Shown: piece by piece, positions 25,707 to 34,890 of the stretch | Position numbering within the stretch: position 1 is the first letter of the stretch | Layout of the letters: the number at the start of each line of letters is the position of its first letter | From: GCA-2733415 sp964276095 | Lineage (GTDB): Bacteria; Bacteroidota; Bacteroidia; Flavobacteriales; Flavobacteriaceae | DNA length: 64,000 nucleotides | Assembly: GCA_964276095.1 (NCBI GenBank) | Contig: CAXYDR010000003.1 | Location: 682,001-746,000 of the forward strand | Direction: 5' to 3' | Translations under genes and position numbers: made by a program | Notes under the pieces: generated by a model | The model's input: the letters and a program-made list of their open reading frames with translations, nothing else | Told to the model about the DNA's origin: nothing | Databases searched by the model: none

Positions 25707-26790
25707 CACAAACCTACTTTGTATTTTATTCCTTTTACCAATAATAACTTTAGCCAATAATGGCTTGGGAAAAGAAAAACATATAGAAGAAAAAAGGATT
25801 CACAAAGAATTTAAATTTGTTGAAGGAATGCTTTTAAACATTAGCAACTCATACGGAAATATTGATATTACCGCATGGGAGGGAAATAAAATAATCATTG
25901 ACGTTCTAGTTATTGTCAATGGAAAAAATGAAATTGAAGCAAAACAACTTATTAAAAAAATTGATGTTAACTACAGTGTTAATCTTGACGATGGCATTGT
26001 TACTTTATTAACCAAGAAAAACACCTATAAACATCATGAATATAGAGAGGTACACTATCAAGTTAAGGTTCCTAAAAACTGCCATCTAAACATTTACAAT
26101 AATTATGGAGATATTTCTATTGATGAATCAGAGGCTTCTATTTCTTTAAAAACATATTACGGAAATATAAAAGCTGGAAAATTAATGGGGACTTCAAAAC
26201 TAGAAACTTCTTTCTCACAAAGAAACACGTTCGAATACATCAAAAATGGAGCTATAAAAGGACAGTTTTGTGACTACAAAATCAAAAAAGCTGAAACATT
26301 GGACATTGTTGAGATGACTTCTTCTAATGGTGTAATTAATAATGTTGATGACTTAAAATACAAATGTAATTATGGCTCATTAATGATTGACAACATAAAC
26401 ACTTCTATTGATGGTAAAGGAGAATACTTAACTACCAATATAGAAAATTGTTTGGCATCAGGAAAAGTGAAAATTGAAGCTTATTATGGCTATGTAGATG
26501 TTAAAAACTGGAACAACAATAAAGCTTGTTTTGATATTGATAATGCGAAATTGTCATTAGGGTACTCTGCAAACAAACCGTTTAAATTAAATATTGGAAT
26601 GATAAATTGTTCTTCCGAATCGATACTAAAAGGACTACCTGCCGAATTCACAAAGACACTACTTGATGTTGGGAAGCAAAAATCTAGTTATTCAGGGTAT
26701 TATTTAACAGATAATCAAACAAATTTTGTTTCATTAAGAATAACAAATGGTATTCTTCGCATGAAAAAAACATCACCTATAATTAATTAA
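25693..26790 (+). CDS. Secreted beta-rich protein, DUF4097-like
   Basis: A 365-residue exported protein: signal peptide (1-22, ending Leu-Ala-Asn), then regular short beta strands with recurring Tyr-Gly-Asn-Ile / Tyr-Gly-Asp-Ile units, as in the DUF4097 right-handed beta-helix family often found beside ECF sigma/anti-sigma pairs. The function of such proteins is not established; adhesin-like or envelope-sensing roles have been suggested. ATG at 25693 precedes the signal peptide directly, whereas an in-frame ATG at 25660 would add eleven basic residues. The start overlaps the putative anti-sigma gene by 14 bp. Confidence 0.68.
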   Translation: MKLFSTNLLCILFLLPIITLANNGLGKEKHIEEKRIHKEFKFVEGMLLNISNSYGNIDITAWEGNKIIIDVLVIVNGKNEIEAKQLIKKIDVNYSVNLDDGIVTLLTKKNTYKHHEYREVHYQVKVPKNCHLNIYNNYGDISIDESEASISLKTYYGNIKAGKLMGTSKLETSFSQRNTFEYIKNGAIKGQFCDYKIKKAETLDIVEMTSSNGVINNVDDLKYKCNYGSLMIDNINTSIDGKGEYLTTNIENCLASGKVKIEAYYGYVDVKNWNNNKACFDIDNAKLSLGYSANKPFKLNIGMINCSSESILKGLPAEFTKTLLDVGKQKSSYSGYYLTDNQTNFVSLRITNGILRMKKTSPIIN

Positions 26791-27020
26791 TGTTACCTCA
26801 TTTATTAAACCTTCAATCAGTACTTTTAGAGAGGTCAGAAACCCTATGCTTAAAAACTAAAGTACTCAGGCAACTATTTACATAAAACAAACGTCTTATA
26901 ATTAACGCTATAAAATCATTTAACAAACATTTGCATCAATTTTAAGTTTTTATTATCAATAAAATCATTCTGATAAAACTAATTTAGTTCAAACAAAAAA
27001 ATAACAGAAAAACTAACTCA

Positions 27021-29489
27021 ATGAAAAAAAAAATATTCACTTACTTATTATTCCTTGGTGTACTTACTAGTGTATCGGCTCAAGTTAAAGGGACAATTAC
27101 AGGGCTGAACCAAGAAGTCTTAACCAACGTAAACATATACCTCTCAAACACCTATACAGGAACCACATCTAATACAAATGGAGCATACGAATTAAACGTT
27201 TCCAAAACAGGAAACTACACAATTGTATTTCAATACTTAGGATATAAAACCTTAAAAAAGGAGGTTTCAATAACCAAATTCCCATACGTTATTGATGTCA
27301 CTTTAGAAGAAAGCGAAGTATCCTTGGATGTAGTCAAAATCAATACTAAAATCGATCCTGCTTTAGCTATTATAAAAAAAACAATCGCACAACAAAAACA
27401 TAATCTATCTCGTATAAAAGAATACAAATGTGATTTTTACTCCAAAGGAATTTATGAAATAAAAAACGCTCCTAAAAAAATGTTCGGACAAGATATGGAT
27501 GACTTTTTTGTAGGTTTAGATTCAGCAAGAAACGGTATTGTGTACTTATCGGAAACTATGTCAAAAATTAAATTTAAAGCTCCTAATAATTTTAAAGAGC
27601 ATATGTTGGCTTCAAAAGTTAGTGGTAAAAAACAAGGTTTTAGTTATAATTCGGCATCTGAATTTAACTTCTCCTTTTATGATAATACTGTTGAACTAGA
27701 AGAGGCTGAAGTGATTTCTCCATTAGCAAAGTTTGGGTTTTCATATTACAACTATTCTTTAGAAGATTTGTTTTATGAAGATGGAGTTGCTATTAACAAA
27801 ATAAAAGTCACTCCAAAAAGACCACTGGACAAAGTATTTGAAGGCTACTTATACATTATTGATGAACAATGGGAATTATACGGAGTTGACTTAAGAGTAA
27901 CAGGAAAACAATTACAAAGCATTGCCTTTGAAGAAATGGCTATTAAGCAAAACTTCAGAAACGATCCTAATAATGATTTCTGGACTATGATTTCACAAAC
28001 TATGGAATTTAAGTTTAAGTTTTTAAAACTACAAGGAAATGGAACTTTTACCGCTATGTATAGTAACTATAACTTTAACCCTGAATTCGATAAAAAATCT
28101 TTTACCAAAGAAGTGTTCTTAGTTGAAAAAGGGGCTAACAAAAAAGAAGATACTTATTGGGAGAACAACAGACCTATTCAATTAACTCAGGTTGAAAAAA
28201 AGGATTATAAATTTAAAGATAGTGTTCAAGTTATTCGTGAATCAAAAGTATATCTAGATTCTATAGATAAAAAGAATAATAAATTTAAAATAGGTGATTT
28301 GTTAATGGGGTATAATAACAGAAATAGTTATGAAAAATGGTCCTGGGGTATTCAATCTCCATTATTCGCAGTACAATACAACACGGTACAGGGATGGAAT
28401 AGTGATGTGAATTTATATTATTATAAATGGAATGAAGATAAAGGAAGTAGAACCCGTTTATCTACTAAAATAAACTACGGATTGTCAGATGAACAATTTA
28501 GATTATCGGGTAACTTCTATAAAATGTTTAATAACTTTTCAAGACCCGTGTTGAGTATCTCTGTTGGTAAAAAATTAAATCAGTTTAATAGATCAGAACC
28601 TATAAAACCAATTGAGAACTCCATAAGCAGCTTGTTTTTTGAGCATAATTACGCGAAGTTTTATGATAACACTTTTGGAAAATTTTCATTTGGAAAAGAA
28701 CTATTCAACGGTTTTAGAACTACGTTAACAACTTCTCATGAAATTAGAAAACCGGTAATTAACACTACCGATTATGTTGTTTTAAATGACGAGGACAAAA
28801 ACTACACCTCTAATAATCCGCTAGCTCCAGCTGAATTTTCTCCTAGCTTTAAAAAGCACAATATCAGCAAATTAAAATTAAACGCAACATATAGACTAGG
28901 ACAAGAGTACAGCACTTATCCCGACGGTAAATACAATGATAGCTATAGTAGTGAAAAGCCATTATTCCAAATTGGAATAGAAAGTGCTATAGCTGCAAGT
29001 AACTCTTATTATAAATACAGTTTATTTACTGGAGGAATCTCTCAAAAAATAACACTATCAAACAAAGGGAAATTCCGATATAATGTAAGCGGTGGCTTAT
29101 TTGCTGATGCTGATAAAATTTCTTTTATAGATTTCAAGCACTTCAACGGAAACCAAACACATTTCACACAAAGTAATCAGTTAAAAAAGTTTTCATTATT
29201 ACCATATTACGCTCTAAGCACAAATAAGAACTATGCAGAAATTCATGCAGAACATAACTTTAAAGGCTACATGTTAGGAAAAATCCCATTACTAAACAAG
29301 CTAAACTTCAACTTAGTACTTTCTAGTCATATTACTTTTTTAGATGGCTCAAAACCATATAGCGAATACACGATAGGATTGAGCAACATTGGCTGGGGGA
29401 AAGTTCGTTTTTTAAGAGTTGATTTTGTAAAATCATTCCATAACGGAATTTCAGAAACCGGATTTATGTTCGGATTAAAACTAAACTAA
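27021..29489 (+). CDS. DUF5686 / carboxypeptidase-regulatory-like outer-membrane protein
   Basis: An 822-residue exported protein. It has a signal peptide (about 1-20, ending Val-Ser-Ala-Gln), a carboxypeptidase-regulatory-like domain (about 22-95, with Tyr-Leu-Gly-Tyr-Lys-Thr), a middle DUF5686 region and a long C-terminal half of alternating strands that should form an outer-membrane barrel, ending Gly-Leu-Lys-Leu-Asn. It lacks the plug domain of TonB-dependent receptors. The family is common in Bacteroidota with no assigned function. It has a 230-bp upstream gap and is followed closely by other exported proteins. Confidence 0.85.
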   Translation: MKKKIFTYLLFLGVLTSVSAQVKGTITGLNQEVLTNVNIYLSNTYTGTTSNTNGAYELNVSKTGNYTIVFQYLGYKTLKKEVSITKFPYVIDVTLEESEVSLDVVKINTKIDPALAIIKKTIAQQKHNLSRIKEYKCDFYSKGIYEIKNAPKKMFGQDMDDFFVGLDSARNGIVYLSETMSKIKFKAPNNFKEHMLASKVSGKKQGFSYNSASEFNFSFYDNTVELEEAEVISPLAKFGFSYYNYSLEDLFYEDGVAINKIKVTPKRPLDKVFEGYLYIIDEQWELYGVDLRVTGKQLQSIAFEEMAIKQNFRNDPNNDFWTMISQTMEFKFKFLKLQGNGTFTAMYSNYNFNPEFDKKSFTKEVFLVEKGANKKEDTYWENNRPIQLTQVEKKDYKFKDSVQVIRESKVYLDSIDKKNNKFKIGDLLMGYNNRNSYEKWSWGIQSPLFAVQYNTVQGWNSDVNLYYYKWNEDKGSRTRLSTKINYGLSDEQFRLSGNFYKMFNNFSRPVLSISVGKKLNQFNRSEPIKPIENSISSLFFEHNYAKFYDNTFGKFSFGKELFNGFRTTLTTSHEIRKPVINTTDYVVLNDEDKNYTSNNPLAPAEFSPSFKKHNISKLKLNATYRLGQEYSTYPDGKYNDSYSSEKPLFQIGIESAIAASNSYYKYSLFTGGISQKITLSNKGKFRYNVSGGLFADADKISFIDFKHFNGNQTHFTQSNQLKKFSLLPYYALSTNKNYAEIHAEHNFKGYMLGKIPLLNKLNFNLVLSSHITFLDGSKPYSEYTIGLSNIGWGKVRFLRVDFVKSFHNGISETGFMFGLKLN

Positions 29490-29511
29490 TTACAAAAACT
29501 AACTTATTATT

Positions 29512-30861
29512 ATGAATATAATAAAAACAACACTTACCACTATTCTTATTGCTTTCTCGTTCTTATTATTTTCTCAGAAGAATAGTAATGACGACTTAAC
29601 ATTAAAACTAACCGACTTAGGAGAAGTTGCAAACAATAACGAAGACTTCAGCACATTTGAGCCATTAAAACAAACCTTAAAAAATGTTGATATTGTTATG
29701 CTAGGTGAACAATCGCATGGTGAAGCTACTACTTATGAAACAAAAATTAAGTTAATAAAATTTCTTCATAAAGAAATGGGTTTTGACATTTTAGCTTTTG
29801 AAAGCGGGTTTTATGATTGTAAAAAAGCATGGGACGAAATTAAAAAAGGAGAAGACACCAGAAACTCCCTAGGGAAAAGTATTTTCTATTTATGGTCTAC
29901 ACTTAATGAATTTAAACCTTTAACTAAGTATATCGATCAGTATAAATCAACAAAAACACCTTTGATTATTTCTGGATTTGATAGTCAATGGACAGGAAAA
30001 CTATCCGAAGAAAGTTACATTAAAGATTTAAAAGAATACTTACTACAAACAAACGCTTCATTAGTAAAAACTGATTCTTGGGAGTATTTAGAACAACACC
30101 TTACTAAATTAGCGAGCTATTATTATTCTAAAAACTACAAAAAAGAAGATGCTCATAAAGCAATAGCCAACATTGAAAGTATCATAACCTACTTAAATAC
30201 TCTGGACAAAGATGATGATTCTAAGTTTTGGGTTCAATCATTAACTAGTACTAAAAAATACATCTCTGATGTAAATCTCAAAACAGATTTTAGAGATCAA
30301 CAAATGGCAGAAAATCTAATTTGGCTGAAAGAACAAAATCCAGGAAAAAAAATAATCTGTTGGGGAGCAACTAGTCATTTTATTTACAACTCCTCTGAAG
30401 TTAAAATGAAAAGTCCTATCGTTAAATTAATAGCAGGAAGCTATTATCAAAAACACCAAATGATGGGAGATTATTTAAAGAAAAAATACACTGATTCTAT
30501 TTATGTAATTGGCTTTACAGCACATGAAGGATATTATGGTTTATTCAGTAACAAGAAATTAAAAACTCCTAAAAAAAATAGTGTAGAACATATAATAGGG
30601 CAATCTAATTTCACAAACTGTTTTCTTTCATTAAAAGATATTAAGTTTGCTTCAAAATTATCTAGGCCTTTAGGAAATATGTATATGAAAAATGATATTT
30701 CTAATATTATGGATGCAGTAATTTTCAATAGAAAAATGAAAAGCCCTAAGCTTGACATCGAGTTTTTCTCTAAAATGTATCCAGAAAATGAATATTTTAA
30801 AAAAGTAGTAGAAAAGCGAAAAGCAGCAGCGAAAAACAAAGCTGAAAGTAATAACCAATAA
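29512..30861 (+). CDS. Erythromycin-esterase-family protein, exported
   Basis: A 449-residue EreA/EreB-fold hydrolase with an N-terminal signal-like stretch (Leu-Leu-Phe-Ser-Gln near residue 22). The family signature Gly-Glu-Gln-Ser-His-Gly is near residue 66, followed by Glu-Thr-Lys and Phe-Glu-Ser-Gly; a later Trp-Gly-Ala-Thr-Ser-His supplies a second conserved histidine. Members include macrolide esterases, but most chromosomal copies in Bacteroidota have no resistance phenotype shown, and the natural substrate here is unknown. It starts 22 bp after the DUF5686 gene and is followed 20 bp later by another exported protein. Confidence 0.82.
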   Translation: MNIIKTTLTTILIAFSFLLFSQKNSNDDLTLKLTDLGEVANNNEDFSTFEPLKQTLKNVDIVMLGEQSHGEATTYETKIKLIKFLHKEMGFDILAFESGFYDCKKAWDEIKKGEDTRNSLGKSIFYLWSTLNEFKPLTKYIDQYKSTKTPLIISGFDSQWTGKLSEESYIKDLKEYLLQTNASLVKTDSWEYLEQHLTKLASYYYSKNYKKEDAHKAIANIESIITYLNTLDKDDDSKFWVQSLTSTKKYISDVNLKTDFRDQQMAENLIWLKEQNPGKKIICWGATSHFIYNSSEVKMKSPIVKLIAGSYYQKHQMMGDYLKKKYTDSIYVIGFTAHEGYYGLFSNKKLKTPKKNSVEHIIGQSNFTNCFLSLKDIKFASKLSRPLGNMYMKNDISNIMDAVIFNRKMKSPKLDIEFFSKMYPENEYFKKVVEKRKAAAKNKAESNNQ

Positions 30862-30881
30862 GATAACACGAAAGCCTATTT

Positions 30882-31790
30882 ATGTATAAATACCTAATTA
30901 CTACTGTTTTTATTCTGTTATGCACTTCATTGGTTTCTAGTCAAAATCAGCGAGATATTATTGTTCAAGATTCTCTTTCGTTCCTAGTAATGTACACAAA
31001 TTATCCTCTTGCTAAAAAAAGACTTTTAAAACTTGAAGAAAAATACGGTTATGAACCTGAATTAAAACATCGTTTAATAAGTCAAAGTTTTAAGAATAAT
31101 GACTTAGCATTTTTCAAAAACGAATTAAGTATTTTAGTAGAGAAATATGGGTTTCAGCTTATCTACACAAAAGAAACAGAGCCATACTATACAGCCATAA
31201 CAGAAGGTGAACTATCCAGTTGGTTTAAAGAAATGTATTTAGAGAAGCATTTTGTATGGATGAAAAACAATTTTGAGAAACAATTAGATTTAAAAAAGCT
31301 TAATGACATTGTAGCTAAGGATCAATTAATCAGGAAGCATACAAACTTACTATCTAGAAAGCTCGATTTTGACTCTATTCAGAATAGAAAAAAAAACAAA
31401 GTGATAAGTGAACTTGACTTTGAAAACATTGCTGATTTATACGAGGTTACTCAGAAACGGGAAGCATATCCTACTGGAAAGTCTTTTGCATTAATACAGA
31501 GAAGTTTTATAATGACTGAAATGAATAATCTTGAAGCTAAAGAAAACTTTGAACGATTTTGGTTATTGTTTTATCCTTTCTATAAAAAAGCATATTTAAA
31601 TAACGAGATCAGTTACATTCATTTTAAGAACTACGATAGCTATAGTTATATCCATCATGGTTATCAAAAATTTGGTTTATTAAAATCTGAAAATATTCCA
31701 GATTTATATATGAATACGGGATTAAAAGAAATCCCTTTAAAGGATTTTGATTTTTACTTTAAGATACTAAAGGAGTTCAATTGGAATTAA
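30882..31790 (+). CDS. Exported protein of unknown function
   Basis: A 302-residue protein with a clear signal peptide (about 1-20, ending Val-Ser-Ser-Gln). The rest is mainly helical. The segment from about residue 150 to the end, with Asp-Gln-Leu-Ile-Arg and a tail of aromatic residues, loosely recalls the DUF6624 family, but motifs are too weak to claim. It lies 20 bp after the Ere-like gene, with a strong terminator after it, so it closes the run begun at 27021. Confidence 0.6.
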   Translation: MYKYLITTVFILLCTSLVSSQNQRDIIVQDSLSFLVMYTNYPLAKKRLLKLEEKYGYEPELKHRLISQSFKNNDLAFFKNELSILVEKYGFQLIYTKETEPYYTAITEGELSSWFKEMYLEKHFVWMKNNFEKQLDLKKLNDIVAKDQLIRKHTNLLSRKLDFDSIQNRKKNKVISELDFENIADLYEVTQKREAYPTGKSFALIQRSFIMTEMNNLEAKENFERFWLLFYPFYKKAYLNNEISYIHFKNYDSYSYIHHGYQKFGLLKSENIPDLYMNTGLKEIPLKDFDFYFKILKEFNWN

Positions 31791-31806
31791 ATTTTAGCCT
31801 TCAACT

Positions 31807-31842
31807 TATAGAAAAATCCGCCTCTGAGCGGATTTTTCTATA
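31807..31842 (+). terminator. Terminator closing the DUF5686-Ere-hypothetical run
   Basis: TATAGAAAAATCCGC / GCGGATTTTTCTATA, perfect 15-bp stem with a six-base loop, 16 bp after the stop at 31790. Confidence 0.85.
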
Positions 31843-31885
31843 ATATTTAGTACATTATCGTCGTTATTAGACAAAACATATTAGA

Positions 31886-32866
31886 ATGATTCAAAAAGCA
31901 TTATTTACCCTTTGTATACTACTAAGTACAATTAGCTTCGGACAAATAACTATTCAGGATAAAGAAACTAAAGAACCTGTTTCTTTTGCTACTATTTCGT
32001 TCGGTAATGGAAACGGCCTTTTTGCCGATGAAGAAGGTAAGTTTGTATTTACTAAAAAAAGATATAGTGATATTGATAGTTTACACATAACTTCTATTGG
32101 ATACAAAGAGTTGAAAATGGCAACAGACAGTTTACCCTCAACAATAAACTTAGAGCCTTTAGCTGATCAATTACAGGAAGTTATTGTACAAGTAAAGCCA
32201 AAAGGGAAGTTTAAAATGAGAAAGATTAAACCAACTTTACATGAAGATTATTTTAAATGTTGGTTACCTACAATAGAATCGGAAATAGCAGTGTTTTTTC
32301 CTAACAAGGAGAAAAAAACAAAACAAATAACGAAACTTTATTTACCCATAAAAACGGAAGCTTCTGATTGGAGCAAACGCAAAAGAGCAAACACAAAAAA
32401 GCGTTCATTCTCAACTTTATTTAAAGTCAATTTTTACGAGAACAATGAAGGTTTACCGGGAGACATTCTTAGTTATGAGAAAGTAGTTTTTAGAGTTACA
32501 CAAGATAGTGAATCAGTTTATGAACTTGACATTACTAAAAATGAGATTTTCATTCCTCATCAAGGAGTTTTTGTTTCCATACAAATTTTAGGGTATACAA
32601 ATAAACTAGGGAAATTATTACCGAACAAAAAATACCAAGAAGTTAAAACCAGAAAAGGTATTGTAAAAGTCTCCACTACTTTCCGTCCCTTATTACCATT
32701 TACGGATGAAATCCCTAGCAAAAGAACCTTTACTAAACGTATCTTTTTAGATAACAATGAATGGATTCGTTTTGAAAATAAAAATGTATCTAATAACAAA
32801 CTATTAATGTCGGGACTAAATAATTATGGTATGGGCATGGAAATGAAAGTATACCAAGCTAAATAA
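31886..32866 (+). CDS. Exported carboxypeptidase-regulatory-like domain protein
   Basis: A 326-residue protein: signal peptide (1-19, ending Ser-Phe-Gly-Gln) followed by a carboxypeptidase-regulatory-like beta sandwich (about 20-95, with Glu-Pro-Val-Ser-Phe-Ala-Thr and a later Thr-Ser-Ile-Gly-Tyr-Lys). The C-terminal part is beta-rich and basic, with no recognised domain and no plug or barrel, so it is probably periplasmic or surface-exposed. Function unknown. It has its own upstream gap after a strong terminator. Confidence 0.72.
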   Translation: MIQKALFTLCILLSTISFGQITIQDKETKEPVSFATISFGNGNGLFADEEGKFVFTKKRYSDIDSLHITSIGYKELKMATDSLPSTINLEPLADQLQEVIVQVKPKGKFKMRKIKPTLHEDYFKCWLPTIESEIAVFFPNKEKKTKQITKLYLPIKTEASDWSKRKRANTKKRSFSTLFKVNFYENNEGLPGDILSYEKVVFRVTQDSESVYELDITKNEIFIPHQGVFVSIQILGYTNKLGKLLPNKKYQEVKTRKGIVKVSTTFRPLLPFTDEIPSKRTFTKRIFLDNNEWIRFENKNVSNNKLLMSGLNNYGMGMEMKVYQAK

Positions 32867-32910
32867 CACACTTCCTTTTATATAAAAAGATTATATTTAC
32901 CTGGTTTATA

Positions 32911-34476
32911 TTGAAAATAAATAAATACATTAAATTGAAATTTACATCTGAAGATCTCATTCAAATTAAAAACAACGGCTTAACTATTGAAAAAATAGCG
33001 TCTCAAATGCAGCTTTTTAAAACTGGGATTACCCCTATAAATTTAAAAAATGCAGCTACCATAAACAATGGGATATTACGTTTTAATAAAATTGAAAAGG
33101 AAGAATTTATAAATTATTTTGAGTTACAGAAAGAATCTGTTTCTATTATAAAATTTATACCTTCTTCTGGTGCCGCTTCAAGAATGTTTCAGTTTTTATT
33201 TAAATTTTTAAAAGAATTCAATCCAAAAAAAGAAACCATCAATTCATATGTCAATAAGAATAAAGTTCCTGAAATGACCTTGTTTTTATTTGGCCTAGAA
33301 AAATTTCCTTTTTATAAAAAAGCCAAAACTTTTCTTCCTTTAGATTATGAACAATTAACTGATGATGAAAAAGCTATTGCTTTTATTCAAGTAATTCTTG
33401 ATAAAGACAACTTAAATTATGGTGATCAACCAAAAGGATTACTTCCTTTTCATCAATATAAAAATGAAATATCTACTGCGTTTCAAGAACATCTTTTTGA
33501 AGCTGCATCTTATGCCTCTAAAAACAATAAAGCTAGACTACATTTTACTATTTCTGAAAATCATGAAATCAAGTTTGAACAAGAGTTAAATCAAATTCAA
33601 GAACATGTGTCTATAAAAACAAATTGCACTTTTGATATTTCGTTTTCTTACCAGAAACAACAAACAGATACGATAGCGGTGACTCCAAAAAATGAAGTTT
33701 TTAGAGATGATTCTGATAAATTGTCCTTTCGACCATCTGGTCATGGAGCTTTAATTGAAAATTTAAACGACATAAACGAAGATCTTATTTTTATAAAAAA
33801 CATTGATAATGTAGTTGCTGCTAACCTAAGTGAAACAGTAGCCTCTTACAAAAAAATGTTAGGCGGTGTTTTATTGAAAACACAAGAAGAAGCTTTTGGA
33901 CATCAGGAACGCTTAGAAAACCATCCTGTTTCAGAAGAAGAAATTATCACTATTGCTAACTTTTTAGCAAACACCTTAAATGTTGTCGTAAACCCTGAAT
34001 TCGAAAAGTATTCTAGCAAATATCAAATAGAATATTTAATTGAAAAGTTAAATCGCCCAATTAGAGTATGCGGGATGGTAAAAAATGAAGGCGAACCTGG
34101 TGGAGGGCCTTTCTGGGTGAAAAGTGAAAACAGTACTACTTCACTGCAAATTGTTGAAAGTGCTCAAATAAACAAAAAGAATAAATCACAAAAAGTAATA
34201 TTGAAAAGTGCTACTCATTTTAATCCGGTTGACTTAGTATGCGGAGTTAAAAATTATAAAGGTGAAAAATATAATCTCTTAAAATATATTGATACTAATA
34301 CAGGATTTATTTCTGCCAAAACAAAACTTGGAAAAGATTTAAAAGCATTAGAATTACCTGGATTATGGAATGGCGCTATGGCTAATTGGAATACAATTTT
34401 TGTAGAAGTTCCATTACAAACTTTCAATCCTGTAAAAACAGTGAACGATTTATTGAAACCAGCACACCAAGCCTAA
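32911..34476 (+). CDS. DUF4301 family protein
   Basis: A 521-residue cytoplasmic protein of the DUF4301 family, conserved in Bacteroidota. It opens with the typical Phe-Thr-Ser-Glu-Asp-Leu then Gln-Leu-Phe-Lys-Thr-Gly block and has Pro-Ser-Ser-Gly-Ala-Ala-Ser-Arg-Met near residue 85, a glycine-rich loop reminiscent of nucleotide-sugar enzymes. There is no ATG upstream of the conserved region, so a TTG start (32911 or 32935) is required. The arfB-like gene begins one base after its stop. Function not known; a nucleotidyltransferase-like role is speculation from the loop. Confidence 0.82.
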   Translation: MKINKYIKLKFTSEDLIQIKNNGLTIEKIASQMQLFKTGITPINLKNAATINNGILRFNKIEKEEFINYFELQKESVSIIKFIPSSGAASRMFQFLFKFLKEFNPKKETINSYVNKNKVPEMTLFLFGLEKFPFYKKAKTFLPLDYEQLTDDEKAIAFIQVILDKDNLNYGDQPKGLLPFHQYKNEISTAFQEHLFEAASYASKNNKARLHFTISENHEIKFEQELNQIQEHVSIKTNCTFDISFSYQKQQTDTIAVTPKNEVFRDDSDKLSFRPSGHGALIENLNDINEDLIFIKNIDNVVAANLSETVASYKKMLGGVLLKTQEEAFGHQERLENHPVSEEEIITIANFLANTLNVVVNPEFEKYSSKYQIEYLIEKLNRPIRVCGMVKNEGEPGGGPFWVKSENSTTSLQIVESAQINKKNKSQKVILKSATHFNPVDLVCGVKNYKGEKYNLLKYIDTNTGFISAKTKLGKDLKALELPGLWNGAMANWNTIFVEVPLQTFNPVKTVNDLLKPAHQA

Positions 34477-34477
34477 T

Positions 34478-34876
34478 TTGAATTCAACAATAGTAATACA
34501 AGAATGCACTTTCAAAGCCGTTAGAAGCTCTGGAGCTGGAGGACAACATGTAAATAAGGTATCCTCGAAAATAGAATTAAGTTTTGATTTATTGAGCTCA
34601 AAAGGTGTATCTGAATATGAAAAGACATTACTTCAGAGAAAATTAAAATTATCAAAAGAAGGCCTAATATTACTTCAATGCTCTGAAAGTAGAAGTCAAC
34701 ATAAAAACAAAGATTTAGTGATAAAACGATTCCTTTCTCTTTTAAAAAAGAACTTAATTATCCCTAAAAGAAGAATCCCTACCAAAACACCAAAAAGTGT
34801 TATCCGTAAGCGATTAAAAAATAAAAAGCATCAAGCAACAAAAAAAAATAACCGCCAAAAACCACCTACAGATTAA
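34478..34876 (+). CDS. arfB: Peptidyl-tRNA hydrolase ArfB-like ribosome-rescue factor
   Basis: A 132-residue release-factor-like protein with a single peptidyl-hydrolase domain. The catalytic motif Ser-Gly-Ala-Gly-Gly-Gln-His-Val-Asn-Lys lies at residues 17-26, and no stop-codon recognition domains are present. The C-terminal tail from about residue 95 is lysine/arginine-rich, which in ArfB (YaeJ) inserts into the empty mRNA channel of stalled ribosomes. Start is TTG, one base after the DUF4301 stop; no ATG lies before the motif. It is probably coupled to the upstream gene. Confidence 0.9.
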   Translation: MNSTIVIQECTFKAVRSSGAGGQHVNKVSSKIELSFDLLSSKGVSEYEKTLLQRKLKLSKEGLILLQCSESRSQHKNKDLVIKRFLSLLKKNLIIPKRRIPTKTPKSVIRKRLKNKKHQATKKNNRQKPPTD

Positions 34877-34890
34877 GTGATATTTATTCC

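Noticed and set aside
29512..30861. Reading the Ere-fold gene as a macrolide-resistance determinant
   Set aside because: Family resemblance alone does not show this; the gene is chromosomal, exported and surrounded by core-type genes, with no mobile element or other resistance gene.
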